Part shown: positions 22,930 to 36,618 of the stretch, piece by piece | How positions within the stretch are numbered: position 1 is the first letter of the stretch | Layout of the letters: each line of letters opens with the position of its first letter | From: Syngnathus acus | Taxonomy: Eukaryota > Chordata > Actinopteri > Syngnathiformes > Syngnathidae | Length of the DNA: 64,000 nt | Assembly: GCF_901709675.1 (NCBI RefSeq) | Contig: NC_051088.1 | Coordinates: 8,396,193 to 8,460,192, forward strand | Reading direction: 5' to 3' | Notes under the pieces: model-generated | What the model was told of the DNA's origin: nothing | Seen by the model: the letters and a program-made list of their open reading frames with translations, nothing else | Database searches by the model: none | Translations under genes and position numbers: made by a program

Positions 22930-24897
22930 GCGTCTATTTAAAGTAACATTTCACTACTTTAAACTGGGAAGCTGCTTAACTTTGTTGTCCAGTATTTGAA
23001 TTTATCCCACAACATTTATAGTCACATTGTTACAGATCTTAGAAACGACTTGAAGGAAAAGAATTACTATCATGCATTCTTGCGTTTGACCAGCATCACG
23101 TCGCTCATTGGCTGTGAGTCATGGGGGATTTGTGACAGTCAACTGACCTGTCACGGGTGTGATGCAATGGAGAGGCGCTGGATTCTAATCCACTCGCGTG
23201 TTTGAAATGGGAGTCAGGGCTGAGGGGTGGGGATGCATGTGGAGGGGTTGACAGTAGGTGCAACAAGTGCGTCTCATTTGCGTCGTTGGCACTCAGGTAT
23301 ACACACATTGAAATATTTGACTGAAAAATTATACTTTTTGAATTTTGCAGCCACTATGTAATGATCTGTGTCGGAAGAATCCGTGAATCTTTATCATTAC
23401 AAATTATTTGATCAGTGATGGGGCATAAATAGACACTTTTCAGTTAAATCTAATCTGTCATGCTAAAAGCAATATTTGGGTTGCTAGTCTCTTGTAAAAT
23501 ATACCTTTAGGCAGGTTTGTTTCTCTATGGGGGTGGATGAGCCTTTGTTTATACCTATCAGTGAGGACAATGTGATGACAGGGCCCATCCTTGCTGTCTT
23601 AATGTCACTGACACTAAAAGATACAGAGATAACCTATCCTGTGCTGATCTCATTATTAACTGCTTAACTGTATTTAGTTGATGCCTAATGCGCCTTGATT
23701 GCAGCAGCATGTGTCAATTCATCACGGCTCTTCCTCTTGGGTCACTTGGTCAGTTGGCAGAAAATACAACCTCATATACTGTAGTCAATTCTGATCTTGC
23801 ATTTAAGAAAATAAAAGAATTAAATGGGATTACAGCATTTCGTTTTGTCCTTTTCCATCCCTATCTTGCATAACACTACATAAAACTTTAAAGGGCTATA
23901 AGTCATCTTTATTTGCCTAATTAATATACTCAAGCTTCAACTGTTTGGCTCCTAAACTAATCACAACTAGTTGAATTCTTGACACAGAACAGACACGCAG
24001 CTGAAATATCTGGGTCATTTCATAATTTGTCTTATGTAACATTAAATATAAATGTCAGAAGTTTAATTTATACAAATAGATATAAAAACAAAATAGCTAT
24101 ATACTATTTTGTTACTATCACATGGGACAAGTTAGTACCACGACCCCACTAATTATATTGAGAGCTGTTCGTCACATTTTGATTTCCTTTTTTTTTTCTC
24201 GTTCAGATCTACCCTTAATAATATAACCTGCCACAAAATTTCAAAATTAAGCAGAATATTGATTATCCGGGACAGTAAATTGTGGCCTATTGCTAAAATT
24301 GGATATTCTTCACATATATTTAAAAATTCAGATCTACTGCAATTATTAAACCCTCTAATAAGTTTAATGCGCGTTGCGGGTGATTGCGCAATTCCAAGAG
24401 GTTGGACTATTTGTGTTTAAAATAACACGGGAATTTCGATGGTGGCGTTTGGTTCATTATAGTTGATAATTGGTTCCTCGCAACAGTTTAAACAGAACTG
24501 CCGCCAAATGTGCCTGCGGGTTTCTTGATAATAATGAGATTGTATCAGGTGTACGCTGACAAAAGCATCTTTGTCTCAACCGTCACTGATAATGCAACTG
24601 ACAAAGATGTTTGACTCCTTTAACAATTAACCTGCACGGACAGACACCGTGATTAACGTGGAAGTTTATTTTCCTATTCGTCGTTTTACTCATTAATAGA
24701 TTAAATGTACATGGCGCATTACTTAAAATAAACCGCTTGATGGCGCATAACAACCATTGTTTGAGAGCTCTAATGAAGTGGGCCTGGTTTTACAAACTGC
24801 CTGCGTCCTGGCTTTGGGGTTGAATCTTGTTAATTGTTAAAATGTCAATTGAGGAAAAATGTCTAAAAGAATGCAAAAAAAAGTATAACAGCTCTCA
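22930..24897. other. Start of the 38-kb gene-free interval
   Basis: AT-rich, non-coding. I found no exon with supporting splice sites, no RNA gene and no clear repeat. Confidence 0.5.
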
Positions 24898-25035
24898 ATG
24901 CATCCACCTCACAGTTCAGAGGTGGTGGTTTTAAATTAGGGCTCCGGCCTTTATGTGTGGAGTTTGCATGTTTTTCTTCTACCTGTGTAGTTTAAAGTCA
25001 GCTGGATAAACTCTGCATAATGCAATTCATTGGTG
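24898..25035 (+). repeat. Degraded SINE-like fragment
   Basis: 'cacctcacagttcagaggt', 'gggctccggcc' and 'tgtggagtttgcatgtttt' follow the plus-strand order of the fish tRNA-SINE-like family, from the anticodon-side head through the start of the body. The B box has decayed. Confidence 0.6.
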
Positions 25036-28000
25036 GGACATTTGCCCATGCCTGGTCCATATAGTGGATTATTATTCTCTGTCTATATCTTTTTTTTTTC
25101 ATTCTGATGATTGTTTTAACTGGTGGGTGCAAATGAACAATACCATGGATTTTTTTCATTAGGGTAATTTTTAGTAATGTAATTTTCTTAGACTATTAAG
25201 CGTGGGAATGGATAAAGTTGGGTGCTTTTACTTAATCCCAATGTAACCTTATTTATCTTTGACCTGGTCACCTTCCAATCTAATCTGCAATCTAATCTGT
25301 GTCTTTTAAAGCATATTTTTTCCCAAGTGCGCTTGGGAAAAAAAATAGTGGTAGTCCTTTTAGTAGCCTGACGATGACTTTTGTTGTTCAAATTGAGAAC
25401 AATCAATCTGCACACGAAAATGCATTAAATTAGGTCTCGTCACTGAGCCCCACCACTAACATAGATTAATTTCTTTAACACAAATTCTTGAGTTTTGTGG
25501 AATTAGTCATGTTTATGACTGAAGACACTTATTGGAAGGAACAGATTGCTTCATTGTGTTGAGACTCGTGCATCACACGCTTAACGCCTGCTGCAACCGG
25601 TCTGTCCGCCTCCGCTGCTTCCTTCTATGTCATCATCAGGCATACAACTGCATCGTTTCACATTAACAGGGTATTTTTAGCCCGGCAGACAACGGCTTGA
25701 GATTCTTCCAGCCGTCTCTGGCCTGACTCCTGATACCAGTAAAAACAATTCAGGCCATTTTGCCCACTTCCTCCCTTTAAGTAGAACAGTTGCAGTGATT
25801 GTCAGCACAACTTGCAAATGCATGACACTGTCACATGCCTAAACCTGAGGTGCACGCTGAACCCTGATGAGTTTCATTTGTTGGGTTGAAACATCAAAAT
25901 AAACTATTTTATTAATCTGATCTGGTCTCATCTGAAATCGAACTTATGTCAGCAAATTCTTATTGACACGAGAATTCAGTAAATTGTACTTTTTTCCCCA
26001 AATCATGTTTACATGAAACTTTCTTCCTTGAGAATGCTATTCTTCTGTGCAGACGTACTCCTGTTTACTCTGGGTTAAACATACCTTGAGCCATGAGACA
26101 AATCATTCTTCTCTCAATGGACTTGACAGGTTAATCAGTTATCTCCAAACAAAGGGATGGCGATTCTTTCGTGGCAAACTGAACGGCGGGCTTCCTTCCA
26201 TGGGCATGGGTCACCCAGGTTATCAGGGACATAGCGATCAATAGGAAGTGCTTTGGCCAATCGCGTTGCGACACTCACCGTTTCACTCGCAGCACACGCA
26301 CGTTTCCTTCTCAAATGAATCTTTTTATATAACTTCTACATGGGCTTCAGACAATTTAACTTTTTGAGCTTTCTTGAGCTCCAACTTAGACCAGAAAAAT
26401 ACATGGACACAACATGATCTTATTAAGCCACCTTTATGTTGTCTGAGCTTACTTGTGTCTGCAACACGATCATTTCCCAGATATGACCCGTTCTTTCTTT
26501 CCATAACTTTGTCACAAACGGTCTGTGAGAAGAGTTCTGTGCCTGTTCAATGGCTATGCGGTACCCTAGATGCCCTCTTGATGTTACTCAGCCGTTGGGT
26601 GGGTGTAGGCGTCATCTGCATCACCACTGGCTAGAATGACTGTACGCAGGCACAGGCATTCTCTGTAAATTCAAGAGACAGACACTGATCGACTCATTTG
26701 CATGGCTGCAAATAAGTGATTTTGCATTGTAATGTGTGGGGCTAAATTTGCATTTTAATAACACATTGAATAGCAAATTTGAGAATCAATCGCTGAAACT
26801 GAGCCAAAAGCTTCAATGGGATGGAAGCACGCATGTTAAACTTCATCTACGTGTGAAAGTAGACAGATGAGGCAAACTGTAAGCTTGGTGCGACTTATGC
26901 CACACCAGCTCGCTAGCAACTGCTTCGACTAAACACTTTGCAGAGTTGCATCCAAGCGTTGCCTCTGTGGCCGCAAATAAACAAAATTTATGACAACTAT
27001 TCTTCTCGCAAAGTTATGACGAGGAAAGACAATGAAGTAATACTAATTGTAAAACGAACCTAATATTGACACATCTACCTTGTTTAACACTGGAATGATG
27101 TGCTCGGTTGATTGCGTGCACTGTTTTCACAGATGTTTGGTTGAAACCACATTCAAGCGGTGAGCATGCAACTTTGAACAGCAAAAGAGCAGGCAAATTC
27201 TGGAAAATCACACGGACTTGCCTTCGAGCGACAGGGAAACAAAAGAGCGACCCGCGTGATGAGCAGGTTCTAGTGTGCATCCATAACAGGTGAGTTTCAT
27301 TGCCATTTAATGTGTCGGGTTCAATCCACATTAGTTGATTGTGGCGCCACATTTGCTAATGACATGTCACTATCAAGCTGAAGGAGACATTCTTGTTCTG
27401 ACACAGATGGTTTTAACTCCTTTTCCGTGAAGGTCCATAAGCTCTGAAAGGCAACTAAATTAACACGACCACAGTCAATGCTGGCCTCTGCCCACTGTGA
27501 CTATGGAAGAATTTGTGTGTGTGGGGGGGTGGGGGACCATTCATACAACAATACTGTTGGTCCCTCACAAGTGCTTGTCTAGCTTTTGGGGGAGCACAGC
27601 ACTCCAGGAAAGAGACTCTTCACTTGCGTGATGCTAGAGGCCAAATGGAGAGCGAAATAAAGGAAGCAAACTGGAGCTTATTTACTTGTTGGTTGCCATA
27701 ACATAAAGGCTTTTAAGTAGCATGTGTTCCCTCTTGTTAATGGGGCAAAACAAAAAGCAAACGGTCAGAGGTCGTCATTACCGATGTCGTCAGCGCCCAA
27801 AACTTCTCAGGGCTCCGACCTTTTCACTCAGCACAATAATCGGCCCTTGTAGTGGGGCTGCTGTTTGAATGGCTAGAATGAGCGTAGTCAAGCCATGCAG
27901 TGCATGCCAGTGCTTTACTTTGGATTTCACAACTTATTGATTGATTGATTGAAAACATGTTATGCTTACGACTGGTATTGGATTTGAATGTTATGGATCG

Positions 28001-28759
28001 ATGTTTTATTGTTTTCTGTGACTGACAGGTAATCAGTCCATTTTCCACATTTGGATCACATTTGGATCACCACGGCTACGTCAAATATTTTGACTGATGA
28101 AATTGGGACTAGAGGGTCAGCCCAGACCATGTATTGAGTCAATAACAATTTAATGAAGCGGCACAGAGCATGGAATGCATGGAAAGTCTACCCCCACTCA
28201 AAGAAAATGCCAGATTGTGTTGAGAACCTCCATCCTTCTCCACATATCTCCTGCTGTGCTCCAATATAACTTGAGAAGAGGGCACGGAGGCCGGCGCCGT
28301 CAGTGGGTACACTATAGTAGATGATGTCGCATGGCCTTGCAATATTACTAAATACTAGCTGCCATTTTGGGGTTGCTGAGGAGAAATGCTTGCTTTTGGT
28401 AGGCAGGGAGTCGGGATTTCACAGTAGGTACTGCTTGATTAAAAGGGTTCCAGCACAGTGGTGAGCGGTGGTACCCAACTGCTTGCATAACAGCAACATA
28501 TATTACAACCATCAGCTCGGACTGAAGCGTGTTCCCACAACTACCACAAAATGAGGCGCCGCTTGAGCATGTGGCGAGGTAGAATTAAACACTGGAGGTC
28601 TTTTTAATATTAGCTGTCCTTAGAAGTGCAGCACTCACACTGACTGGCCAATCTCGTTATGAGGCCCAAATCTAATATTTAATACCAAAACAACAAAAAC
28701 TATACCAGATGTTTAATACAACCTACGTTGTATCTCACTTGGTCATAATGATGTAGCTG

Positions 28760-28912
28760 GTTTGTGTCCTCACTTTAATGTTATTTTTTTATTTTTTTTA
28801 ATTTTATTTTATTTTTTATGAAGTGAATAGTAGTTTGTGTCCTCGTGTAATGTGATTATTATTATTATTTTTTTTAAAATGAAGTGAATAGCAGTTTGTT
28901 TATATGTAACGT
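28760..28912 (+). repeat. Imperfect tandem repeat, about 2.3 units of 61-73 bp
   Basis: Units begin at 28760, 28833 and 28894 with 'gtttgt'. The first two continue 'gtcctc' and end with 'atgaagtgaatag' after a T-rich middle of variable length. The third is cut short. Confidence 0.7.
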
Positions 28913-30922
28913 CAAATAAAATTGAGTCAAGAACATGATTATTTCAGTATGCATACTTTTCATGACCTGGGCTCAATAAATATTGGTGAAGCACTGATTT
29001 AACTGACCAATATTCATAATTTGTGTCTTTGGTGATTTTAGATCACATTTGAAATGAGCAGGCGATGTGTATTTTGCAAAACTAGAAAAAAAGTTTTTTC
29101 GTTTTTTAGGGCGTTAAAAGGAGCAGTTCTGCCAGACCACTTGCAAGTACAATATGTGGGTTTGCACAAACCTTTTATCATTAACAGCTTCTAGGCAATT
29201 GGAACAGTTAAGACCTCTGCTTTCACTTGGCCCCCACCTTCCTCCCGATCTCACCTCAGGCCAGCTTGTTTCTTTTGCTCCTGTTGCTTCACCTTCTCTA
29301 CTTGCTCCCCTGCCGGGGGCCTTGTAAAGAACCTCGGCACTGCAGATCAGCTTTCCCAGGTGAGAGCGGCCTGAGGACCAGCTCTCCTGCAGAGCTGCGG
29401 CACGTGCTCGCACACTGTCCTTTCTGTGGGTGGAGAAAGCGTCCTTCTTAACACACAAACACGCAGGCGTGCACATGCGCACATACCCACACGTTTTGAA
29501 AGAGCACAACCTGCTCAAGAACGCTTTTAATATGGGAGCCTCATTGGTGTTTTTGCGTAAAATGTCACACATCTCATTTTTCACTAAAGAATTCAACCAT
29601 TAATATATTGCAGAGTTACGTTGAATGGCAAAGTAGGGAAGGAGGTCAGAAAACCACTTTTTTTATCTTGGAAGTGTCCATGGGCCTGAAATAAAACATA
29701 CATGTTTTTTAAATGACCAAGTAGAAATCAGATGAACATAAAATGTGCATTTTGCAATTTAGTTACCGCTCCATAAAACTGAAAAAAAAATACAAGAGAA
29801 ATATAAAAGGGAGATGCCATCTGGTATCTCTAAGATGTCCCATTTATGATCTTAAGATCACCAAATTAGTGACCCGAGTAAACCACCAAGCTCTGAAGAA
29901 CTCCCAAGACATAAGAGACACACATAATCAAGAATGAAATATGCTTTAATATTCCTGTCAAGAGTTGAGGCACAACAGTGGCAAGGCGACAGACGCGAGA
30001 CTCAGCCGCTTCCTGCTGTTTGCCGCTTCAGTGGCGAGCTATTTTGTAGGTTATTGATGTGTGTGCTGACTGCGAGCATTCAAAACAACCACCCTGCTGC
30101 AACAGGTTACAAGTCCAACTTCCCACTCATTAGGCTCTAACTGATTGTAATCCAGCCTTTGAGAAGTAGTGGCCCACTATGGGGTTGTTCTGCACATGTG
30201 AGCGCCCCCACTGTCCCTTGTGCTTGTCCACCTCACTCAGCAGCAGGGTCGCGAGTACACACACAATTGGCTCTCTCAGATGTAATCATTAAAGCAGGCG
30301 GGAGAGCTCGGGCTCTTTATACCTCAAGCTTCTGTGGACCAGCTTGAAACCAGGCGCAGTGGCCACACTGCCTACCCAGTGGGAGAGCCCCATCCTGGGC
30401 TGGCTATTGTTGGCCTCACCCTTCAGCTGGCGGCATGTGGTTCTGGTTGCACCAGCTTGATTTGTATGCCAAGGTCTTGCTCTAAAGCCAACCAGGCAGG
30501 GGTGCTGGGTCAATATTGGTTTTGAGTGCTTGAGGAAAAATGTCCAAATGTTAAATTCTATTGATGTCCTCCCACTGGTATTTGTTTCTGTGGCAAAAAG
30601 TGGGGGGCGGAGCCTAGTGGGCCATTAGTGTAAACAGGGCTTTGTCTTACGGCTCAGCTTCCAGGAGGACACTGACACGGCAAAGACCGCAGATATAAGG
30701 TCTGATCTGGCTTCAGAATAGCCCAGCTGTAGAGATGAGGCAAACTTTAATCTAAAAAAAAATACACTACATATTGCAAATAGACACAAAAACTGGTATT
30801 TGCATAATGCATATGATCACATTCGTATTTATTCATCTATTTATTTACTATGTGGTCCATGTGTATGACGTTTCCTGATATAAAAACTTCCACAAAATTC
30901 TCAAACCTGAAGCACCCCACTC

Positions 30923-30968
30923 CACACGCACACACACACACACGAACACACACACACACACACACACA
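30923..30968. repeat. (CA)n microsatellite
   Basis: CA dinucleotide repeat with one interruption ('cgaa') in the middle. Confidence 0.95.
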
Positions 30969-33900
30969 AATAATGGCATTTGCAAATCAAGTCACTTATG
31001 ACTGTCTTTTGGTAAGGTCAGAGAAAGACCTGCTGTTTTATAGTGGTAGAGCCCTCTTCCTTTTGCTTTCTGCGCTTTCCCGTCTGTTTCAGCCTTTCAG
31101 GAATATGTGATCCTAAAATGGCCTCAATAACCACAAAGCCATAAAGTGGTTCTCCCTGACTGTTTTTACATCCTGATCCTCTATGCTTGCTCCTCCGGTC
31201 ATCCCTGCTTTCTTGTTCCTGTTTGCCCTCCCAAACTTTATTAGGGAAGGTTATTGTGCTATCACATGTCATTTCCTTCATAGGCAGACATAGTCTCAGG
31301 GAGGGAACGTGGAAAGAGCGATGAAAAGGAACAAAATAGTCTGCGATGCATTCAGTGAAAAACAATTCATGAAGTGAGAAATTAATGTTTGTATTTTGAC
31401 TTGTTAAGTTGCCTAAAACATCTTGGATAATGTAATGCCCTTATGACCCCGGTGTGTTATGCTATAGCACTGCTAATGGATTACTTAGCACACAAGAGCT
31501 CAAACACAAAGTAAGCTTGTCAGTCACACATTGTTGCAAGGTGACACACATCTCATCGGCGTGAGAGTTTGCAAGATATTGCTAATGGTATTGTCATATT
31601 TAAGGTTGTTTGTTGTTTTCCCAGTTTCATCATGTGGAAGTCTTGCACACATCTGTCGGTACACTTCACAAGAGAGGCAAAAGGTTTATGATTCTTAAAA
31701 TGTAGGCACTCACACCACACGAGGTTAGCGAAAATATCCGTTGCGCACACCAGCGGCAGTAGGTCCAGGTCACTGCTCCACTCTGTATTTAGAATTTCAT
31801 TGAAATGCAAACCATTTATAAGGTATTTCTGTTTTGCAAGGTAGAAAATCTAAAATCTCACAACTTTCTTGCATGTTAACTTTTTTTTTGACTCTCAAAG
31901 AAACCACACAAATACACAACTTTTATATTAGTCTACATTAAGGCTTTGTTTTCATTCACCGTAGCCCCCAGAATGGTGAATGACTGATGACGTAGCGATG
32001 ACGCAGTGCCCGAGTGGAATTTTATGTACTTAAAATTCCCATGACAAAAATCTCCAGCTGACGCAAAGAGTAACCTTCTGCCACCTACGTGCGCGTATGT
32101 TCTGCATGCTCAAGAAACACTACAGTTGTGAAAAGGGATCACATGAGTAGCGACAGGCTCCAAACGTGTCATTCGTTGCTGCAATACACCAACACCACCC
32201 CACAGTTCCTTTCGGTCGGTGAACATAATGACTTGCCTACTGTAGTGAGAGCGAGCCACTCTCTGTACCTGCTCTGAGGATAAGCACAAAAGGAGAGGAA
32301 AATCACAATAAAAGGCACGGTGGCATTTGTAAGCATCACACTTAGTGAGGAGTAATAAATCATGTTTGTCTCCCAGGCTACAGCTGCTAGGGATACAGTG
32401 TTTACGTACAACAGCCTGGTGAAAGCAAGCTTCAAAAATAGCTCCAACATAAAGATCAGTTGCTGCTTCAGGGAATTACTTGCTAATAAAAGACCTTCTT
32501 ACTTGGCCAGACTAACTGAGGGGTGTCCAAATGTTTCTCGTTGTGGCTTTTCCCCCCGGGCTTCCTTCCGTCATTGGAGACTTCAGCTAGTTGAATGAAT
32601 GAAACCGTCGTGTTGGGGTTTCAACTACACTTGACACTTCTCTGTGAATAATCTTACAGCGTGCACTTCCTCCTCACTGCGGTTAAATTGACTGCGGGTC
32701 TAAGTGCACCTTGTCAATTTGCATAGTAAGTGAATAACATCCAACGCCATTGTGTTTACTTTTAATGAACAGACACTGGCTAGATGGGACGGGGGTGGGG
32801 GGCAGTGCAGGTGCCAGGCCAGATATTTGACTAAGGGGCATTTTCAGATTTTTCTTGGATTTGTTTTTTCTCATTTTCGCCCGTCCCTCGTAGTTAACCT
32901 AGAATGAATCTTTCTTTATCAGCCTTTCTTGATGAATTTTTGGGTTTGTAAAAAAACATTATTTTTGTTTTGCAGACTCCCTGAGATATCCTTGCCCCCC
33001 GCTCACAGCCACACAATTTTATCCACATTTGGAAAAGGCCAGATTGCGATTGAAAGATACATTTCGTTTTTTCTCACATTGTCTCGACCCATATCCAGAT
33101 TGGTCAATGTAGGAAAATCCAGTCTCAAGACAAACTGAATTGGAATGTGTATCAAATGAAAATGTGATCTTTGTGCACAAAAACTGGATAGTAGACAACT
33201 GTGTTTCTCAGCTTTTGCCAGCCAAATACAATTACACATTTATCAGGATTGGTTATTTTGATGCGAACCAAGCTCAAGGTTCCCATTGAGTTAGGTGATT
33301 TATATTCATTTTGCAAAAAGATCATTCACAAGGAATCCCAAAAGATCAAATCAACAGAGATTGTCACTCGTTCAACATGGTGTCCATCAACAGCCAGCAA
33401 GTTGACATTATGAGAACACAACTGTATGGAGGACATAAAACAAAGTGTTTGCCAAGGAACCAGCTGCCCATTCATTGCCGTCTGGAGTTTTGGTTTATGG
33501 ACATCATCAACTTGTCAACAAAGACACGTCCTGGCAGATGACAATGCTCTAAGTATGAGGAGGAATACCAGGTTAAATGAAGTCCAATGTCAACCTTTTA
33601 CTTGTTTTTATTGGGCAGTCAAGTGGATGTGCAGCTCAGCAGGGGCTGCTGTTGAAAGTGAAGGGATTGTTCTTTCATGCTCAGTGGCCAATCAGGCCTG
33701 TAAATGAAAATGCATTATTTGCATTTGTATCAATTGTTATTTTCTTTTAATATAGAACCATAGTGTATGCGTCAGTGCAACAAACGAAAGAACCAAAACG
33801 TAGTGATGATGCTTCTGGTCGATAGGTCTGATTTTTTGGACCATTGTGCTGAATTCCCCGTCCTTTCTCCAGTTCACATTTTTTGGTCACATACTGTAGC

Positions 33901-34903
33901 TTCGTTTTACTGTTTCCTCCTCTACGGCCAAGTACAAGAGACAAAGGAGCTTTGGTTCTTTTCGCTTTTGTGGGTTTGCTATGTTTGGAACCCGGTGCAT
34001 GTCTGCGTTTCGCATGCAGTCCAAAGCCATTTGCTGACTCACAATACAGAAAACTTGAATTGTCCTCAAGAAAATACTGCAATATTTTCTTGGTGACTAT
34101 TGAACACCATAAGTGCATCACCTGAGAGAGTGACTTGGTAAGTGCTGTTGTTGTGGCTAGCAAGACCGTCAATAATGGAGATTAATTAGGCTTAATGAGG
34201 ATCCGCGTGTGGGTTCTAAACTCAAGTTAAACAAAAAATACAAAAAATACAACAAATCACAACGTGAAGTAAGTATTTATTCTGTCATGACATCATGACA
34301 TGACAAACGTTGCTGTTTGTTTGAGGAATTTGTACCCCTTGTGTTGATGCTGTCTGGTGAATAGATGTGGGTTGGGGTGGGGCAAGCGGGTCTGATGGGA
34401 AATAAAGTGAAACTTATTGTACATGGAGAGGAAAAGAGCCAAGCCATCAGAAAAGAGGAGAAACAAGCACAAAATGCAGGTGTGAAGACAGCTATATTCT
34501 TTATGAAGAGAGATTGGTGGATGTTTTTTTTTTAGCATCGACACTGTTTGAAACAACACAAACCTGCTGCATTGTTGGATCAGCAAAACACAAGAATCCG
34601 ATCGTATTTTAAATGTGCACGTCATTCAGTCATCGGACAGCTAATCAGCTGAGACATCAATAAGCTACTGTTCTTTGAACGCCAAGGATCATGATCATCT
34701 GATGCAAGTTTGTCCCCATTCTCCATGCTCAGTGACCATCACGCCACCAAAGATTGATTACAGACCTATAAGATCCTAATCAGGGCAACAAAGTTGTTTT
34801 GCTTTTATTTCACCAAGTCATGAGCCCACTAATAATGTGACTGTGCAGTATCCACGTCCAGTTTGACAAAACAAAACATGATCAGCTCAGTATTTTACGC
34901 ATC

Positions 34904-35216
34904 TCAGCTCAGCTCAGTGGCCTAGTGGTAGAGTGTCCACCCTGAGACTGGAAGGTTGTGGGTTCAAACCCGGCCGGGTCATACCAAAGACTATAAAAAT
35001 GGGACCCATTGCCTCCCTGCTTGGCACTCAGCATTAAGGGTTGGAATTGGGGGGTTAGATCACCAAATGATTCCCGAGCGCGGCACTGCTGCTGCTCACT
35101 GCTCCCCTCTCCCCCAGGGGATGGATCAAAATCACATGGGGATGGGTTAAATGCAGAGGACAAATTTCACCACACCCAGATGTGTGTGTGACGATCACTG
35201 GGACTTTAACTTTAAC
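34904..35216 (+). repeat. tRNA-derived SINE, apparently full length (copy A)
   Basis: A perfect A box (TGGCCTAGTGG, 34918-34928) and a perfect B box (GGTTCAAACCC, 34961-34971) give an internal RNA polymerase III promoter. A ~200-bp body with 'ccaaagactataaaaatggg' and a CTTTAA repeat tail follow. By eye it is about 96% identical to the inverted copy at 49118-49436, so both inserted recently. The A and B boxes could make a tRNA finder report a pseudo-tRNA here. Confidence 0.9.
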
Positions 35217-36243
35217 TTATCTAATACTTTTCCTGACAAAATCCCATAGGAAGCCATCTTAGAATTGGTTTTGACAAAAATGAAAAAAAAATCACTAAAG
35301 AGAATGAGAGAAAGAGAATGCAGAAGTGTGTTCAAAATTAAATATACTGTATAAACTATAATAATGATGGTTTTTGATTAAGATGTAATTCATTTGAAAA
35401 AGACAGAATATTACAAACTAACCAAATAGTATTTTGATGCAAAAAAATACCATATTGTGACATAATACGAGTGAATGAATGGCTTATTTTCCTGAGGTTG
35501 TTTCACAATTTATCCCCCCCAATTAATCACCCCTCGTTGTGCTATGTAGATCTGTCCTTCCTTTCTGCATCAAAATGTGATGATTTGTCAACAAATTACA
35601 GTGCAAAGTGTAAAAGTGAAATGTGAGTCATGGCCACTCTCTTATAATTGAGCTTCTTCATACACAAAGGTGCAACTTTCCATTTGGAAGAACAGAACAT
35701 CCCTCCAGACTTCACTGTTATCTTGACAACATGAATAAGCAATTTGACTGTGTTATCCGTACACAATGACACAAAGACTTGTCAACATGATGGCATTGAC
35801 ATGTTCAGTGACACAAATATTTACTTTTGAGAGATGTACGATGGGTTTTGAGAAAGAAAATGGATTTTGCAGGGGGACCGTGATGTTCCGCTATTGTTAT
35901 GAATTATGTTGAGAAATACATAGACATTTTAATTCTGTTCTGAGGAATTAACCAAAGTGACTAAAGGAAATCATAACAAAAATAAAAAACAAACAAAATC
36001 ATTAAACTATATTCACAATTTTCTCCACGGTTTATTTATTTATTTATTTATTTATTTACTGTGGTACTAATGCATGTTGCCATGTATCATTAGAATTACC
36101 CCTAAAATTAAATAATGTGAAAAAATAATCACACAAATGCAATGTCCATATAAGATTATGCCCTTTGCTTAATTTCCACTGTATTTGATGACAGTTATTT
36201 TTTCCAAGCCACACATCTAACCAGCAGCCAACTTGATGACTAC
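35217..36243. other. Gene-free interval, block 3
   Basis: AT-rich sequence with a (TTTA)n run at 36031-36058. Nothing else identified. Confidence 0.5.
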
Positions 36244-36618
36244 AACAAACTATCCATCCATCAATTTTCTGAACCGCTTAGTCCCCACGGGGGTTGCGGG
36301 AGTGCTGGTGCCTATCCCAGCCCGTCATCGGGCAGTAGGCAGGGACACCCTGAACCGGTCGCCAGCCAATCGCAGGGCACACAGAGACAAACAACCATTT
36401 GCACTCGCACTCACACCTAGGGACAATTTGGAGTCTTCAATTGGCCTACCAAGCATGTTTTGGGGATGTGGGAGGAAACCGGAGTGCCCAGAGAAAACCC
36501 ACGCGGGCCCGGGGAGAACATGCAAACTCCACACAGGGAGGGCCGGAGGTGGAATCGAACCCGCACCCTCCTAACTGTGAGGCGGACGTGCTACCCAGTG
36601 CGCTACCGAGCCGCCTAT
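36244..36618 (-). repeat. Full-length tRNA-headed SINE-like repeat
   Basis: On the minus strand it starts with a tRNA-like head ending in a perfect B box (GGTTCGATTCC, in + coordinates about 36552-36562). The body follows (ggagtttgcatgttctcc, then gggttttctctgggcac, then gctgggataggc), and the element ends in a CCATCCATC-type (TGGA)n tail at the plus-strand left end. This is a very common teleost dispersed family. Partial copies lie at 1040, 11905, 22478 and 24898. Confidence 0.85.

Larger units (their letters stand above)
25036..34903. other. Gene-free interval, block 2
   Basis: No convincing coding exon on either strand. Open frames up to 160 codons (for example 29114-29596 minus) lack family motifs and splice logic. 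Contents noted are an imperfect tandem repeat at 28760-28912 and a CA microsatellite at 30923-30968. Enhancers are possible but cannot be shown without alignment. Confidence 0.5.

Noticed and set aside
23120-23215. tRNA-like words 'ggattctaatcc' near 23180
   Set aside because: No A box at the right spacing and no cloverleaf could be drawn.
29114-29596. 160-codon minus-strand frame
   Set aside because: No recognisable domain, no splice logic, and composition like its non-coding surroundings.
34918-34980. tRNA gene called from perfect A and B boxes
   Set aside because: The boxes belong to a SINE with a body and tail, and a nearly identical inverted copy is present at 49118-49436.
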